41,570 nucleotides of DNA, taken from contig JAKAXG010000001.1 of NCBI GenBank assembly GCA_021827225.1, positions 1-41,570 of the forward strand. Reading direction: 5' to 3'. This document shows, in pieces, positions 24,336-33,593 of the stretch. The position numbers and the translations under genes are program-made. The stretch comes from Actinomycetes bacterium. GTDB taxonomy: Bacteria > Actinomycetota > Acidimicrobiia > Acidimicrobiales > Palsa-688. The notes below the pieces were generated by a model. The model saw nothing but the letters and a program-made list of their open reading frames with translations, searched no databases and had not been told where the DNA came from. Numbering within the stretch: the first letter of the stretch is position 1; the number at the start of each line of letters is the position of its first letter.

Positions 24336-25238
24336 ATGATCCTGACGGCATCATCGGTTCAGTCCGGCGCGCTGGATTACGCGTTCGCCCTGGGACTGGT
24401 GGGGGTGGCCAACCCCTGCGGTCTGCCCCTGCTCCCGGCCTACCTGTCCTTCTTCGCCGATGAGCCGGGAAGCGGGTCCCGCCGGCCGGTGCAGGCGCTG
24501 GGCGCGGCGGCCTGTGTGACGGCAGGTTTCGCCGCCTGCTTCGGGATACTGGGCCTGGTCTTCGGGGCGGTGGTGGCCAGCATCGAGGTGGCCATCCCGT
24601 GGTTGATGGTGGGGCTGGGAGCGGTCATGGCTCTCATCGGCGTGGCCGGTCTGGCCGGCCGTCCCCTGAAGATCCCCCAGCCCCGGGCCCGGGTGGGCGG
24701 ACGCCGGCCCGTGGCCATGTTCAGTTTCGGCGTCCTGTACGGCCTGGCCTCCCTGGGCTGCGCCCTTCCGGTGTTCCTGGCCGCGGTGGGTGGGGATCTG
24801 GCCCATCCCGCGGTCTTCGCCATGGTTCGCTCCTCGCTCGCCTACGCGCTGGGCATGGGGCTGTTCCTGGCCGTGCTGGCGCTCGCCGCTTCCACTGTGC
24901 GCAGAGCGATCGTGCGCATGGTGCGGCCCGCCGCCCGGGCCGGGCAGTTGATAGCCGCCGTGCTGTTGATGGTGAGCGGCGCCTACGAGGCCTACTACTG
25001 GGCCACCAGCCTGGCGAACCCCCGGTCGGCGCCGCCGCTGGTGACCGGTGTCAACAACGCGCAGGCCGCCGCCTCCGCCTGGATGGCCGGCAACGCCCGC
25101 TGGTTGGGAGTCGCCTTCGGCGTGGCCGTGGTGGCGGTGCTGGTGGCCGCCTCGCGGGGCGCCTCGCCCTCGAATTCCCCCGGCCCGATGGGGCCGGCCG
25201 CGCCGAGCGAGGAGCGGGCTCCGGCCGCTCATGGTTGA
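24336..25238 (+). CDS. CcdA/DsbD-like transmembrane thiol-disulfide transporter
   Basis: 300 aa with about six transmembrane helices plus a further C-terminal one. The two electron-carrying cysteines are visible: C28 in GVANPCGLPLLPAYLSFF and C142 in ASLGCALPVF, the pattern of CcdA proteins that move reducing equivalents across the membrane to periplasmic or extracytoplasmic thioredoxins. It is longer than typical CcdA (about 240) owing to a C-terminal extension rich in Ala/Pro/Ser. Its stop lies 8 nt inside the next gene, an SCO1-TlpA fusion which is its likely reduction target. Confidence 0.88.
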   Translation: MILTASSVQSGALDYAFALGLVGVANPCGLPLLPAYLSFFADEPGSGSRRPVQALGAAACVTAGFAACFGILGLVFGAVVASIEVAIPWLMVGLGAVMALIGVAGLAGRPLKIPQPRARVGGRRPVAMFSFGVLYGLASLGCALPVFLAAVGGDLAHPAVFAMVRSSLAYALGMGLFLAVLALAASTVRRAIVRMVRPAARAGQLIAAVLLMVSGAYEAYYWATSLANPRSAPPLVTGVNNAQAAASAWMAGNARWLGVAFGVAVVAVLVAASRGASPSNSPGPMGPAAPSEERAPAAHG

Positions 25239-26505
25239 GCCCCGCGTCAGCGGCACCGACGCGCAGGAGCAGGCGCACCCGGCCGACGCCCCACCGCGGC
25301 CGACGGGATCGGACCGGCGCCGCCGGTCGCTCCTGTTCCTGGCCACGGGCGTGGTCCTGGCCGCCCTGCTGGCCGTGGTGCTGAGCTCCCGTTCCGGCGG
25401 CGGCGGCGGAACGGCGACCGTGTCGGGGTCGAACTCGCTGCCGGGGATCACCCCGGCCAGCGCCAACCTGCTGTCGCTGTCGCTGCTGCCCGGTAACGGG
25501 CGCAAGGCTCCCGACTTCCGCCTGACCGACCAGTCGGGGCGGCCCATATCGTTGAGCCAGTTCCGGGGCCGGTCGGTGGTGCTGTCGTTCAACGACGACC
25601 AGTGCACCGACGTGTGCACCCTCCTCGCCGAGGACGTGGCCCGGGCCGACCGCTACCTCGGGCCGTCCGGGGCGAGCCGGGTGGCGTTCGTGTCGGTCAA
25701 CGTCAACCCGTTCTTCCCGCAGGTCTCGGCCGTCAGGCAGTGGACCGACAGCAACGAGCTCGGCTCCGTGCCCAACTGGTACTTCGGTACCGGCCCGGTC
25801 GCCACCCTCCAGTCCATCTGGAAGGCGTACGGGGTCTACGTCGGCACCGACGCCAGCACCCGCACCGTCACCCATTCGACGCTCGTCGAGTTCATCGACC
25901 CGTCGGGTCGGATCCGGGCCACCGGCGACTTCGGCCAGAACGCGGTCGACGTGAACCCGTACTCGCACGGGCTGGCCCAAGCCGCCGTGGACTACCTGCC
26001 GGCATCGCAGCGCGGCCGGGTCGCCGGCCCGCAGGCCTCGCCCGGCGGCGGCTCCGGCGGCGGCCTGGGGCAGCAGGCCCCGCCCTTCTCCCTGCCGCTC
26101 CTGACCGGCGGGTCCGGCAGCTCGCTGGATCTGAACGCCCTCCGGGGCCAGCCGGTGGTGCTGAACTTCTGGGCCTCGACCTGTCAGGACTGCCGGGCCG
26201 AGCTGGACGCTTTCGCCGCTGCCGCCGCCTCCGATCCCAAGGTGCACTTCGTCGGCGTGGACGTGGCCGACCCCTCACCGTCGACCGCCGCCGCCCTCGC
26301 CCACCAGGCCGGCGACCACTACCCGGTGGTCGCCGACCGCAGCGGTCAGGTCGCCGCCCGCTACGGGGTCAGCGGGCTGCCGACCACCGTGTACATCGAC
26401 CCGAGCGGAGCGGTGGCGGTGGTGCACCCGGGGGCCATGACCGCCGAGCAGCTGCGCTACACCCTGGCCCAGTTCTTCCCCAACTTCACCCCCTCCGGCC
26501 CCTGA
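25231..26505 (+). CDS. SCO1/SenC domain fused to a TlpA-like thioredoxin domain
   Basis: 424 aa, membrane-anchored by one helix (about residues 32-52) with the rest outside. Residues 90-255 are an SCO1/SenC domain: CxxxC as C125-C129 in DDQCTDVCTLL, and the copper-ligand-type histidine H215 in TVTHSTLVEF. After a Gly/Ser-rich linker (266-283), residues 284-424 are a TlpA/ResA thioredoxin fold with CxxC C318-C321 in FWASTCQDCRAEL and the cis-proline in GLPTTVYID. SCO proteins deliver copper to cytochrome oxidase and TlpA reduces their cysteines, so the fusion joins donor and acceptor in one chain. The ATG overlaps the CcdA stop by 8 nt. Confidence 0.9.
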   Translation: MVEPRVSGTDAQEQAHPADAPPRPTGSDRRRRSLLFLATGVVLAALLAVVLSSRSGGGGGTATVSGSNSLPGITPASANLLSLSLLPGNGRKAPDFRLTDQSGRPISLSQFRGRSVVLSFNDDQCTDVCTLLAEDVARADRYLGPSGASRVAFVSVNVNPFFPQVSAVRQWTDSNELGSVPNWYFGTGPVATLQSIWKAYGVYVGTDASTRTVTHSTLVEFIDPSGRIRATGDFGQNAVDVNPYSHGLAQAAVDYLPASQRGRVAGPQASPGGGSGGGLGQQAPPFSLPLLTGGSGSSLDLNALRGQPVVLNFWASTCQDCRAELDAFAAAAASDPKVHFVGVDVADPSPSTAAALAHQAGDHYPVVADRSGQVAARYGVSGLPTTVYIDPSGAVAVVHPGAMTAEQLRYTLAQFFPNFTPSGP

Positions 26506-26529
26506 GCGCGCACCCGGGTGGGCGACGGG

Positions 26530-27477
26530 TCAGCCAGCCCCCCGGTGCGGAACGGTCCGCTGATCGCCGCGGGCGGCGACAGCCAGGATCTCGTTGGCCA
26601 CCCGGCCCCACAGCGGCCGCGGCAGGTCATGGCCCATGCCGGCCAGACCGACGAAGTGGGCGCCGGGAACGGCCCGGGCCAGCGCCAGTCCCCCGCTGGG
26701 GGCTACGAGAGGGTCGGCCAGCCCGTGGATCACCACCGCCGGAACGTCGAGGCGCCGTAACCGGCGGGTGCGGTTGGGCTGGGCGATGCAGGCGGCCAGC
26801 TGGCGCAGGTAGCCGTCCGGGTCGTATGCCCGGTCGTAGCTGCGGGCGGCCAGGTCCCGGACGTAGGACTCGTCGAACTCGTAGCCGGGCGATCCGATCA
26901 CCTTGAAGACGGTCACCACCGCGTCGATCGCCGCGTCCCGGCCGGTGACCGCCCTGGGCCGGGCCAGGCGGGCGGCCACCGCCAGCTTCGGGTTGCCGAC
27001 CCGCCGCGACCCGGTGGTCGTCATGATCAGCGCCAGGCTGCGCACCCGCCCGGGATGGCGGATGGCCATGGTCTGGCCGATGAAACCTCCCATCGAGGCT
27101 CCCACGACGTGGGCGGAGGCGATACCCAGGCCGGTCAGCAGACCGGCCGCGTCGTCGGCCATGTCATCGATCGTGTAGGGCACCCGGCGGGGGTGCAGGA
27201 ACATCTCCGCCACCCCCGGAACCCGGGTGCCGTCGAGGTGGGCCGACAGTCCGACATCGCGGTTGTCGAAGCGGATCACCCGGTACCCCTGGTCGGCCAC
27301 GGCCCGGCACAGCCAGTCCGGCCAGCCGATCATCTGGGTCCCGAGGCCCATCACCATGAGCACGGCGGGATCGTCGGGCCGTCCGAAGCTCTCGTAGCTC
27401 AACCGGAGCCCGTTGCTCTCGACGAACCCGGCGTCGGTGGCCGTCAGGGATCCGGGCGGGGGGACAGGGGCGGTCAT
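26530..27477 (-). CDS. Alpha/beta hydrolase
   Basis: 315-aa cytosolic hydrolase with the canonical fold: the oxyanion loop after VLMVMGLGTQM, VIRFDNRDVGLS, nucleophile Ser in VVGASMGGFIGQ, Asp in VIHGLADPLVAP and His in AGMGHDLP. This subgroup (FDNRDVGLS, cap with YTIDDMADDA) is common in actinobacteria and often annotated as esterase or aclacinomycin methylesterase-like (RdmC); the real substrate is unknown. The ATG has GAGGAG 7 nt upstream. It lies 10 nt after the stop of the large signalling protein, so both are probably co-transcribed. Confidence 0.85.
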   Translation of the reverse strand: MTAPVPPPGSLTATDAGFVESNGLRLSYESFGRPDDPAVLMVMGLGTQMIGWPDWLCRAVADQGYRVIRFDNRDVGLSAHLDGTRVPGVAEMFLHPRRVPYTIDDMADDAAGLLTGLGIASAHVVGASMGGFIGQTMAIRHPGRVRSLALIMTTTGSRRVGNPKLAVAARLARPRAVTGRDAAIDAVVTVFKVIGSPGYEFDESYVRDLAARSYDRAYDPDGYLRQLAACIAQPNRTRRLRRLDVPAVVIHGLADPLVAPSGGLALARAVPGAHFVGLAGMGHDLPRPLWGRVANEILAVAARGDQRTVPHRGAG

Positions 27478-27487
27478 GGCCAGCTCC

Positions 27488-30400
27488 TCAACCAGCGGGA
27501 CGGACGAATGCCGCCCGGTGGGAACCGTCCGCCCCGGTCCCCCCGGCCCGCCGGTGGACAAGCAGGGCGATGTCGTCAGCCTGCTCCCCCGGCGGCGCCA
27601 GCGCGGCGATCAGCTCGTCGGCCAGCCGTTCCGGATCGGCGTGGCGGCGCTGGGCGACGGCCGCCTCCAGGCGGCCCATGCCCACGTCGAGCGACTCCCC
27701 CCGTCGCTCCACCAGCCCATCGGTGTAGAGCACCAGGGTGGAGCCGGCCGGCAGCGGCACCTCGATCTCCGCCCGGACGGGTCCGCCCGGGAAGCCGAGC
27801 GGCAGGCCCTGGCCCCGGTCGAGGCGCGACACCGTGCCGTCGGGCAGGGCCAGCAGCCCCGGCAGGTGGCCGGCGCTGCTGTAGCAGATGGTGTCGACCC
27901 GGTCGTCCAGGACGGCGCAGAAGACGGTCGTGCACAGCGCTCCCGGCAGGCGCTCGGCGAAGACGTCCAGCGCCCGGATCACATCGGCGGGGCCGTTGGC
28001 CTGCAGCAGCAACGCCCGGCAGGCGCTGCGCAGCTGGCCCATGGTGGTGGCGGCCTCCAGCCCGCGGCCGGTGCAGTCACCGACCACCACGGCGGTACGG
28101 CCGGCCGACAGATCCACCACGTCGTACCAGTCGCCGCCCACCTGCAGCGGCCGGACGGCCGGCAGGTACCTGACCGCCATCCCGGAGGGCACGGCGGTGG
28201 GGCCGAGGATCGAGCGCTGCATGGCGGTGGCCACCGCCCGGTTGTCGTCGAACAGCTGGGCCCGGCGCAGCGCCTGGCCGAAGTACCCGCAGAGCAGGGC
28301 GAACAGCGTCAGCTCCTCGGCCGGCACGTGCCTCGGGGGGTCGAACTCCAGCCAGAGCACCCGGTGATCGCCACTCGGGTCCAGGGCCGCTCCCACCCCC
28401 CGGGCGACCCTCGTGTCCGCCCCGTCCCCGGCCACCCCGACGATCACCGGGTTCTGGCCGGCTCCGCTGGTCAGGACCTGGCGCGCCGTGTCGGGGTCGA
28501 CCGCCGGGCCCTCACCGCGCGCCGCCTCCTCCACCGCGTCGGTCCCGACCCACCCGAGGATCGCCGCCCGCCGGGCGGCGAACGCCCGCGCCAGCTCCGT
28601 CAGGCCGGCGTCTTGCACCTCCCGCACGTCCCCCGCCTCGGCCAGGCTGATCCCGATCCGGGCGAGAGCGGTGTCGCGGTCGGCCGCCGCCATGTCCGCG
28701 GTCACGTCGTGGAAGGCGACCACGACCCGGCGGCCCTCCCCTTCGCCGACCGAGTTGGCCCGGATGGACGCGTACAGCCGGTGTCCGAGCCGGTGACGGA
28801 GGGGCAGGACGGTGCTCAGCCGCTCGCCGGCCATGACCCGCTCGTGGGCCTGCCGGCTGGCCTCGGCGGCCTCCGGGTCCTCGTCGGGACCGAACATCCA
28901 CGGCAGCGGCGGGTGGTAGGGGGTGGCGTCGCGGGGGTACCCGAGGATCTGTTCGAACGCGGCGTTGGCCTCGATGACGCTGCCCCCGGCGTCGAGCACG
29001 GCCACGGCGTCCTGCAGCGAGTCCACCAGCGCCGAGCGCCAGGCGGCGTCCCGGTTCCGCAGGGCCGCCAGCTCCAGGTTGGAACGGACCCGGGCCAGCA
29101 GCTCCAGACCCGAGAACGGCTTCACCAGATAGTCGTCGGCCCCGGCGTCGAGCCCTTCGACGGCCGCCTCCTCGCCGGCCCGGGCCGACAGGAACACCAC
29201 CGGGGTGGTGGAGGTGGACGGATCGGCGCGCAGGGCGGCCAGCAGCCCGAACCCGTCCAGGCGCGGCATCATCACGTCGGTGAGGACCAGGTCGGGGTGC
29301 GACGACCGGGCGGACTCCAGCGCCTCCGCGCCGTCGGACGCGACCAGCACCCGCCAGTACGGCTCCAGCAGCCGGCGCAGGTAGCCCCGCATGTCGGGGT
29401 TGTCGTCGACCACCAGGACGGTGGCGGCGGCGGTGAGGCCGGCGACCGCCCGGACCTCGGCGGACGCCCGGCCCTCCCCCGAGGCCGGATCGAGCCACTG
29501 CAGCGCCTCGTCCAGGTAGGCGAGAAGCGCCGAATCCCGCTGGGCCGCCGGGCCGGCACCGGAGGCGGGGCTGGCGACCCCGTAGGGGATGCGGACGGTG
29601 AAGGTGGAACCGACGCGCTCCTCGCTCTCCACCGAGACGTCGCCGCCGTGCAGGCGGGCCAGTTCGGCTACCAGGGCCAGACCGATCCCGGTGCCCTCGT
29701 GGGAGCGCGCCGCCGGCCGCGGCGCCCGGTAGAACCTCTCGAACAGGTGGGCCCGGTGGTCGGCACCGATGCCCACCCCGGTGTCGGACACCGACAGCGC
29801 CACCTGGGCGTCCTGTTCCCCCAGGGTCAACCGGACCCGGCCGGACAGGGTGAACTTGAGGGCGTTGGAGAGGAGGTTCAGAACGATCTTCTCCCACATG
29901 TCGGGATCGACGTGCACCGTCGTGTGCAGGTCGGCCAACTCGAGCTCGAAATCCAGCCCGGCCCTCTCGAACGCCGGGGCGAAGGAGAGGGCCACGTCAC
30001 GGGTGAAGCGCGCCAGGTCGGTGGCGACGGTCTCGGCCTGCAGCCGGCCACCCTCGATGCGGGCGAAGTCCAGCATGTCGTTCACCAGCCGTCGCAGCCG
30101 CCGGGAGTTGCGTTGGATCACCTCCAGGCGGGCCCGCTGCGCTTCGGGGAGCGGGCTGAGGTCGTCGCTGAGGGCGTCGTCGGCCGGCGCCGCGATCAGC
30201 GTCAGCGGGGTACGGAACTCGTGGCTGACGTTGCTGAAGAACTCCGTCTTCGCCCGGTCGAGCTCGGCGAGGGACTCCGCCCGGCGCCGTTCGGCCTCGT
30301 AGGCCCGGGCGCTGGCCAACCCCCCGGCGATCCCGCCGCCGACCAGCTCGGTGAATCCCGAGTAGCCGGCATCCACCAGCCGGTACGGGTTGAGGCCGGC

Positions 30401-31294
30401 GATGAACACGCCGGAGGGGGCCGCCTGCCCGCCCTCGGAGAGGGGAACCATGATGGCCTGGCGGGGCGGCTCCTCCCAGTCCCCGGTGGGCAGCCGGGGG
30501 AACCGGCCGGACAGGTCGTCCAGGATCCGGGTGACCCCGGCGGCGGCCACCTCGGCGACCGGCCACGAGGACGGGGCCGGGGACGCCTCCAGCCTGGCCG
30601 GGGCGGCCGGGTGCCCGTCGTCGATCCCGGTGGAGCAGGCCAGGCGGGCGGATCCGTCGGAGTCGAGCACGTAGGTCAGGGTGAAGGGAAGGTCCTTGCC
30701 GTTCTGGACCAGCCGGCGCTCCACCGCCTCGAACACCGCCTCCTCGGCCCGCGCCGCCGATATGTCCGACGCCAGGTCCCTGATGGTCGCCATCCGCCGC
30801 TCCGCGATCACCCGGGACGTCTCCTCGGTGACGACGCAGAGCAGCCCGAGCACGCCCCCCTCGGCGTCACTGATGGGACTGTAGGAGAAGGTGTGATAGG
30901 TCTCCTCCCTGTATCCGGAGCGCTCCAGGAACAGAAGCAGCGCCTCGTCCCACGTCGCCTCTCCCGCGCTCAGCACGGCGTCCACCCGGGGCCGGATGTC
31001 GTCCCATATCTCCGACCACACCTCCCGGGCCGGCCGGCCGAGGGCCCACGGGTGCTTGACCCCCAGGGTGTCGCGGGCGTAGGCGTCGTTGTAGAAGAAC
31101 CTCAGGTCCGGGCCCCACCCCATCCACATCGGGAACCGGGAGGTGAGCAGGATCCGGACCAGGGTCTGAAGCAGGGGCGGCCAGTCCCGGGGGCCTCCGA
31201 GAGGCGTCGCCTCCCAGTCGAAGCCGGACATGACCTCGGCCATGTCGCCGCGGCCGAACAGGCGATGCCCTCCCGCGTTGTCCAGATCACCCAT
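27488..31294 (-). CDS. Hybrid histidine kinase with receiver, PAS/GAF and SpoIIE-type phosphatase domains
   Basis: 1268 aa, no membrane segments. Domains in order: PAS (about 40-160), GAF (170-330), HisKA with H358 in VSHEFRTPLT, HATPase with LLSNALKFT, DTGVGIG (504-510) and GTGIGLAL, receiver 625-740 with D630/D631, phospho-acceptor D673 in LTDVMMPRLDG and K725, second PAS (755-870), second GAF (875-1010), and PP2C/SpoIIE 1020-1250 with metal aspartates in GGDWYDVV, GDCTGRGLEAA, YTDGLVE and ADDIALLV. It couples phosphorelay to a serine phosphatase, the class that controls anti-sigma antagonists. No anti-sigma factor is nearby. The start has no SD; TAGCCT lies 10 nt upstream. M18 is an alternative start. 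Confidence 0.9.
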   Translation of the reverse strand: MGDLDNAGGHRLFGRGDMAEVMSGFDWEATPLGGPRDWPPLLQTLVRILLTSRFPMWMGWGPDLRFFYNDAYARDTLGVKHPWALGRPAREVWSEIWDDIRPRVDAVLSAGEATWDEALLLFLERSGYREETYHTFSYSPISDAEGGVLGLLCVVTEETSRVIAERRMATIRDLASDISAARAEEAVFEAVERRLVQNGKDLPFTLTYVLDSDGSARLACSTGIDDGHPAAPARLEASPAPSSWPVAEVAAAGVTRILDDLSGRFPRLPTGDWEEPPRQAIMVPLSEGGQAAPSGVFIAGLNPYRLVDAGYSGFTELVGGGIAGGLASARAYEAERRRAESLAELDRAKTEFFSNVSHEFRTPLTLIAAPADDALSDDLSPLPEAQRARLEVIQRNSRRLRRLVNDMLDFARIEGGRLQAETVATDLARFTRDVALSFAPAFERAGLDFELELADLHTTVHVDPDMWEKIVLNLLSNALKFTLSGRVRLTLGEQDAQVALSVSDTGVGIGADHRAHLFERFYRAPRPAARSHEGTGIGLALVAELARLHGGDVSVESEERVGSTFTVRIPYGVASPASGAGPAAQRDSALLAYLDEALQWLDPASGEGRASAEVRAVAGLTAAATVLVVDDNPDMRGYLRRLLEPYWRVLVASDGAEALESARSSHPDLVLTDVMMPRLDGFGLLAALRADPSTSTTPVVFLSARAGEEAAVEGLDAGADDYLVKPFSGLELLARVRSNLELAALRNRDAAWRSALVDSLQDAVAVLDAGGSVIEANAAFEQILGYPRDATPYHPPLPWMFGPDEDPEAAEASRQAHERVMAGERLSTVLPLRHRLGHRLYASIRANSVGEGEGRRVVVAFHDVTADMAAADRDTALARIGISLAEAGDVREVQDAGLTELARAFAARRAAILGWVGTDAVEEAARGEGPAVDPDTARQVLTSGAGQNPVIVGVAGDGADTRVARGVGAALDPSGDHRVLWLEFDPPRHVPAEELTLFALLCGYFGQALRRAQLFDDNRAVATAMQRSILGPTAVPSGMAVRYLPAVRPLQVGGDWYDVVDLSAGRTAVVVGDCTGRGLEAATTMGQLRSACRALLLQANGPADVIRALDVFAERLPGALCTTVFCAVLDDRVDTICYSSAGHLPGLLALPDGTVSRLDRGQGLPLGFPGGPVRAEIEVPLPAGSTLVLYTDGLVERRGESLDVGMGRLEAAVAQRRHADPERLADELIAALAPPGEQADDIALLVHRRAGGTGADGSHRAAFVRPAG

Positions 31295-31446
31295 TCAGGT
31301 AGGCAGGCTAGGCCAGCCGGTCGGCTTCCGCGACGGCGGAACAGGGCGGCGGTACGGCATTTCGGAGATGCTCTACCCGCGCAGGCGTGGAGCGGCACCG
31401 TTTGAGTCGACCCGATGACGGTGGCGCCCTGACCCAGCCGGTATCT

Positions 31447-31459
31447 GAAACGCTGTTTC
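31447..31459. promoter_or_regulatory. Palindrome GAAACGCTGTTTC, candidate TetR-type operator
   Basis: A perfect 5-3-5 inverted repeat in the intergenic region 31295-31516, about 58 bp before the SDR start. GAAAC/GTTTC half-sites are characteristic of many TetR-family operators in actinobacteria. No TetR gene lies in the window. The rest of this 220-nt divergent region shows no other clear element. Confidence 0.35.
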
Positions 31460-31516
31460 GGGCGTCTCTCGGACGCAGCCGCAACGCGGGTTTCCGCAAC
31501 AGCCTCGGAGGTGACG

Positions 31517-32344
31517 ATGAGCGATAGAGCCGAGCGCGTCGTGCTCACCACCGGTTCCAATTCCGGGATCGGCCTGGCGACGGTGATCGAGGTGGCCCGG
31601 ATGGGCTTCCGGTCCGTGGGTACGGTCCGCTCCGACGCCAAGGCCCGCTCGGTGCAGCGGGCGGCCGAGCGGGCGGGGGTGGAGGTGGATACTGTCCTCC
31701 TCGACGTCACCGACGCCGGCCGCTGCCGGGAGGTGGTGGACGCCTACCGCCCCTGGGGCCTGGTCAACAACGCCGGCTACGGAGGCATGGGGGCGATCGA
31801 GGACGTCAGCGACGAGGAAGCCCACCTGATGTTCGAGACCATGGTGATGGCCCCCATGAGACTGGCCCGCCTGGCGGTACCCCACATGCGAGCCGGCCGG
31901 TCCGGGCGGATCGTCAACATGTCGTCGGTCTTCGGTCGGACCACCGTCCCGCTGGCCGGCTGGTACTCGGGGGCCAAGCACGCCGTGGAAGCGCTGAGCG
32001 ACGCTCTGCGGATGGAGGTCGCCTCCGCGGGCATCAAGGTGGTGCTGGTCGAACCGGGCGGCTTCCGCACCGGCATCTGGGGCGAGGTCGGCGAAGACGC
32101 GGAGAACCGGCCGGCGTCGTCGTACGCCCGGGCCTACCGGCGCTCGTCCACCGGGCTGCGCTTCACCCAGCCGTTGATGGGCGACCCGGCCCAGGTCGGG
32201 CGGGTCGTGGCCCGGGCCCTGACCGGGCGGTTCCCGCAGGAGAGGTACCTCGTCGGGGTGGACGCCGTCGCCCTGACCGTGGCGCAGCGGTTCACCCCCA
32301 CCGCCGTGCGGGACCGCATCACCAGGTTCGGGCTGGGCCTGTGA
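31517..32344 (+). CDS. Short-chain dehydrogenase/reductase
   Basis: 275-aa classical SDR oxidoreductase using NAD(P)H. Cofactor motif TTGSNSGIG (11-19), NNAG (84-87), catalytic serine in MSSVFG (136/137) and YSGAK (Y150, K154). The residue pattern after strand 2 (TVRSDAK) favours NADPH because of the arginine, a weak inference. The C-terminal extension (FTPTAVRDRITRFGLGL) resembles SDRs annotated as acting on steroids or retinol-like lipids. ATG 31517 is chosen because GGAGGTG precedes it; the GTG at 31511 lies within that SD. Confidence 0.88.
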   Translation: MSDRAERVVLTTGSNSGIGLATVIEVARMGFRSVGTVRSDAKARSVQRAAERAGVEVDTVLLDVTDAGRCREVVDAYRPWGLVNNAGYGGMGAIEDVSDEEAHLMFETMVMAPMRLARLAVPHMRAGRSGRIVNMSSVFGRTTVPLAGWYSGAKHAVEALSDALRMEVASAGIKVVLVEPGGFRTGIWGEVGEDAENRPASSYARAYRRSSTGLRFTQPLMGDPAQVGRVVARALTGRFPQERYLVGVDAVALTVAQRFTPTAVRDRITRFGLGL

Positions 32345-32360
32345 CGTCCGCCGGCGGACG
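32345..32360 (+). terminator. Perfect 16-bp palindrome directly after the SDR stop
   Basis: CGTCCGCCGGCGGACG starts on the first base after TGA and can fold into a 6-7-bp GC stem. It is terminator-like in position but has no T-tract. The remaining 84 nt before the glycosyltransferase hold nothing distinct. Confidence 0.4.
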
Positions 32361-32444
32361 CCGGCGACCGGCCCCCGGTTTGAGCGCGGCGGCGGCCGGG
32401 TACCTGGCAACGGTGCTCCGCTCGACGGCAACCCCGGCACTCCG

Positions 32445-33572
32445 GTGACGCCGGGCCGGGTCGTGATCCTCACGGCCGGCATGGGCGCGGGACATGACCG
32501 GGTGGCCGGGGAGCTTCAGCGGAGACTGGCCGAGCGGGGCATCGGCTGCGACATCCTCGACGTGTGGGAGTTGCTCCCGTGGCGTCTGGGCCGGCTCATC
32601 ACCGGCTTCTACAAGACGGTGATCACGCACGTCCCGTGGCTGTACCAGGTGATCTACGCCGTCTGGTTGCGGCCGGGCGAGCAGTCCGGCCGGCGGGCCT
32701 CCCCCGTCATCCGCATGGCCGGCCGGCGGTTGGAGCGGTGGATGGCGGAGAACCGCCCGGCGGCGGCCGTCTCGACGTTCCATCTGTGCTCCCAGGTGCT
32801 GGGGGACATGCGCCGGCGGGGCGTCATGCCCGCCCCGACCGCCTCCATAGTGGTGGACTTCGCCGCCCACGGTCTGTGGGTGGACCCCGACGTCGACACC
32901 CATTTCTGCCTGCACCAGGCCCAGGTCGAGCGGGTGCGCTCGCTGGGCGCCCGGCGGGCCGAAGCGCCGGGTCCCGTGGTCTCGCCTCCCTTCGCCCGGC
33001 CCGGCGTCAGCCGGCAGGAGGCCCGCCGGCAGCTGGGCCTCGGCCCCGACGAGCGGGCCGTCCTCATCGTCGCCGGCTCGTGGGGGGCCGGCCACGTCGA
33101 GCGCACCGCCCGCGCCCTGGCCGAAGATGGCCGCTTCCTGCCCCTGGTGGTCGCCGGCCGCAACCAGCCCCTGCAGCGGCGCCTGGAAGCGGCCGGGTAC
33201 GGCCGGGTGTTCGCCTGGGTGGACGACATGGCCGCGATGATGATCGCCGCCGACGCGGTGGTGGAGAACGCCGGCGGCCTCATGGCCATGGAGGCCATGG
33301 CCCTCGGCACGCCGGTGGTCAGCTTCGAGCCCATCCCCGGTCACGGCCGGGAGAACGTGGAGCGCATGGACGAGGCCGGCGTGTCCCGCTACGCCCACAC
33401 CGTGGAGGACCTGTTCGAGATTCTCGGCTGGATCGTCAACGACGAGCCCTACCGTCGCCGGCTGACCGCCACTGCCTCGGCCATGTTCCGCTCCGACATC
33501 GCCGATCATGTGGCGGCGATGGTGGACCGCCCGGCCGAGCCCGTCGCCGTGGCCGCCTACCCGTCGGCGTAG
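32445..33572 (+). CDS. MGDG synthase / MurG-like glycosyltransferase (GT28)
   Basis: 375 aa. The N-terminal half matches the monogalactosyldiacylglycerol synthase domain (VVILTAGMGAGHDRVAGELQ with the GxGH loop, DVWELLPWRLG, TFHLCSQVLGDM, VVDFAAHGLWV), and the C-terminal half the GT28 donor site (VLIVAGSWGAGHVERTA, ADAVVENAGGLMAMEAMALGTPVVSFEPIPGH). Such enzymes glycosylate diacylglycerol from UDP-sugars at the inner membrane face. GTG start without a clear SD; GTG at 32463 is also possible. It is followed by a multi-helix transporter 21 nt downstream, suggesting a glycolipid made and then moved; that is inference. Confidence 0.83.
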   Translation: MTPGRVVILTAGMGAGHDRVAGELQRRLAERGIGCDILDVWELLPWRLGRLITGFYKTVITHVPWLYQVIYAVWLRPGEQSGRRASPVIRMAGRRLERWMAENRPAAAVSTFHLCSQVLGDMRRRGVMPAPTASIVVDFAAHGLWVDPDVDTHFCLHQAQVERVRSLGARRAEAPGPVVSPPFARPGVSRQEARRQLGLGPDERAVLIVAGSWGAGHVERTARALAEDGRFLPLVVAGRNQPLQRRLEAAGYGRVFAWVDDMAAMMIAADAVVENAGGLMAMEAMALGTPVVSFEPIPGHGRENVERMDEAGVSRYAHTVEDLFEILGWIVNDEPYRRRLTATASAMFRSDIADHVAAMVDRPAEPVAVAAYPSA

Positions 33573-33593
33573 GCGGGCCGACCGGCGCCGGGC

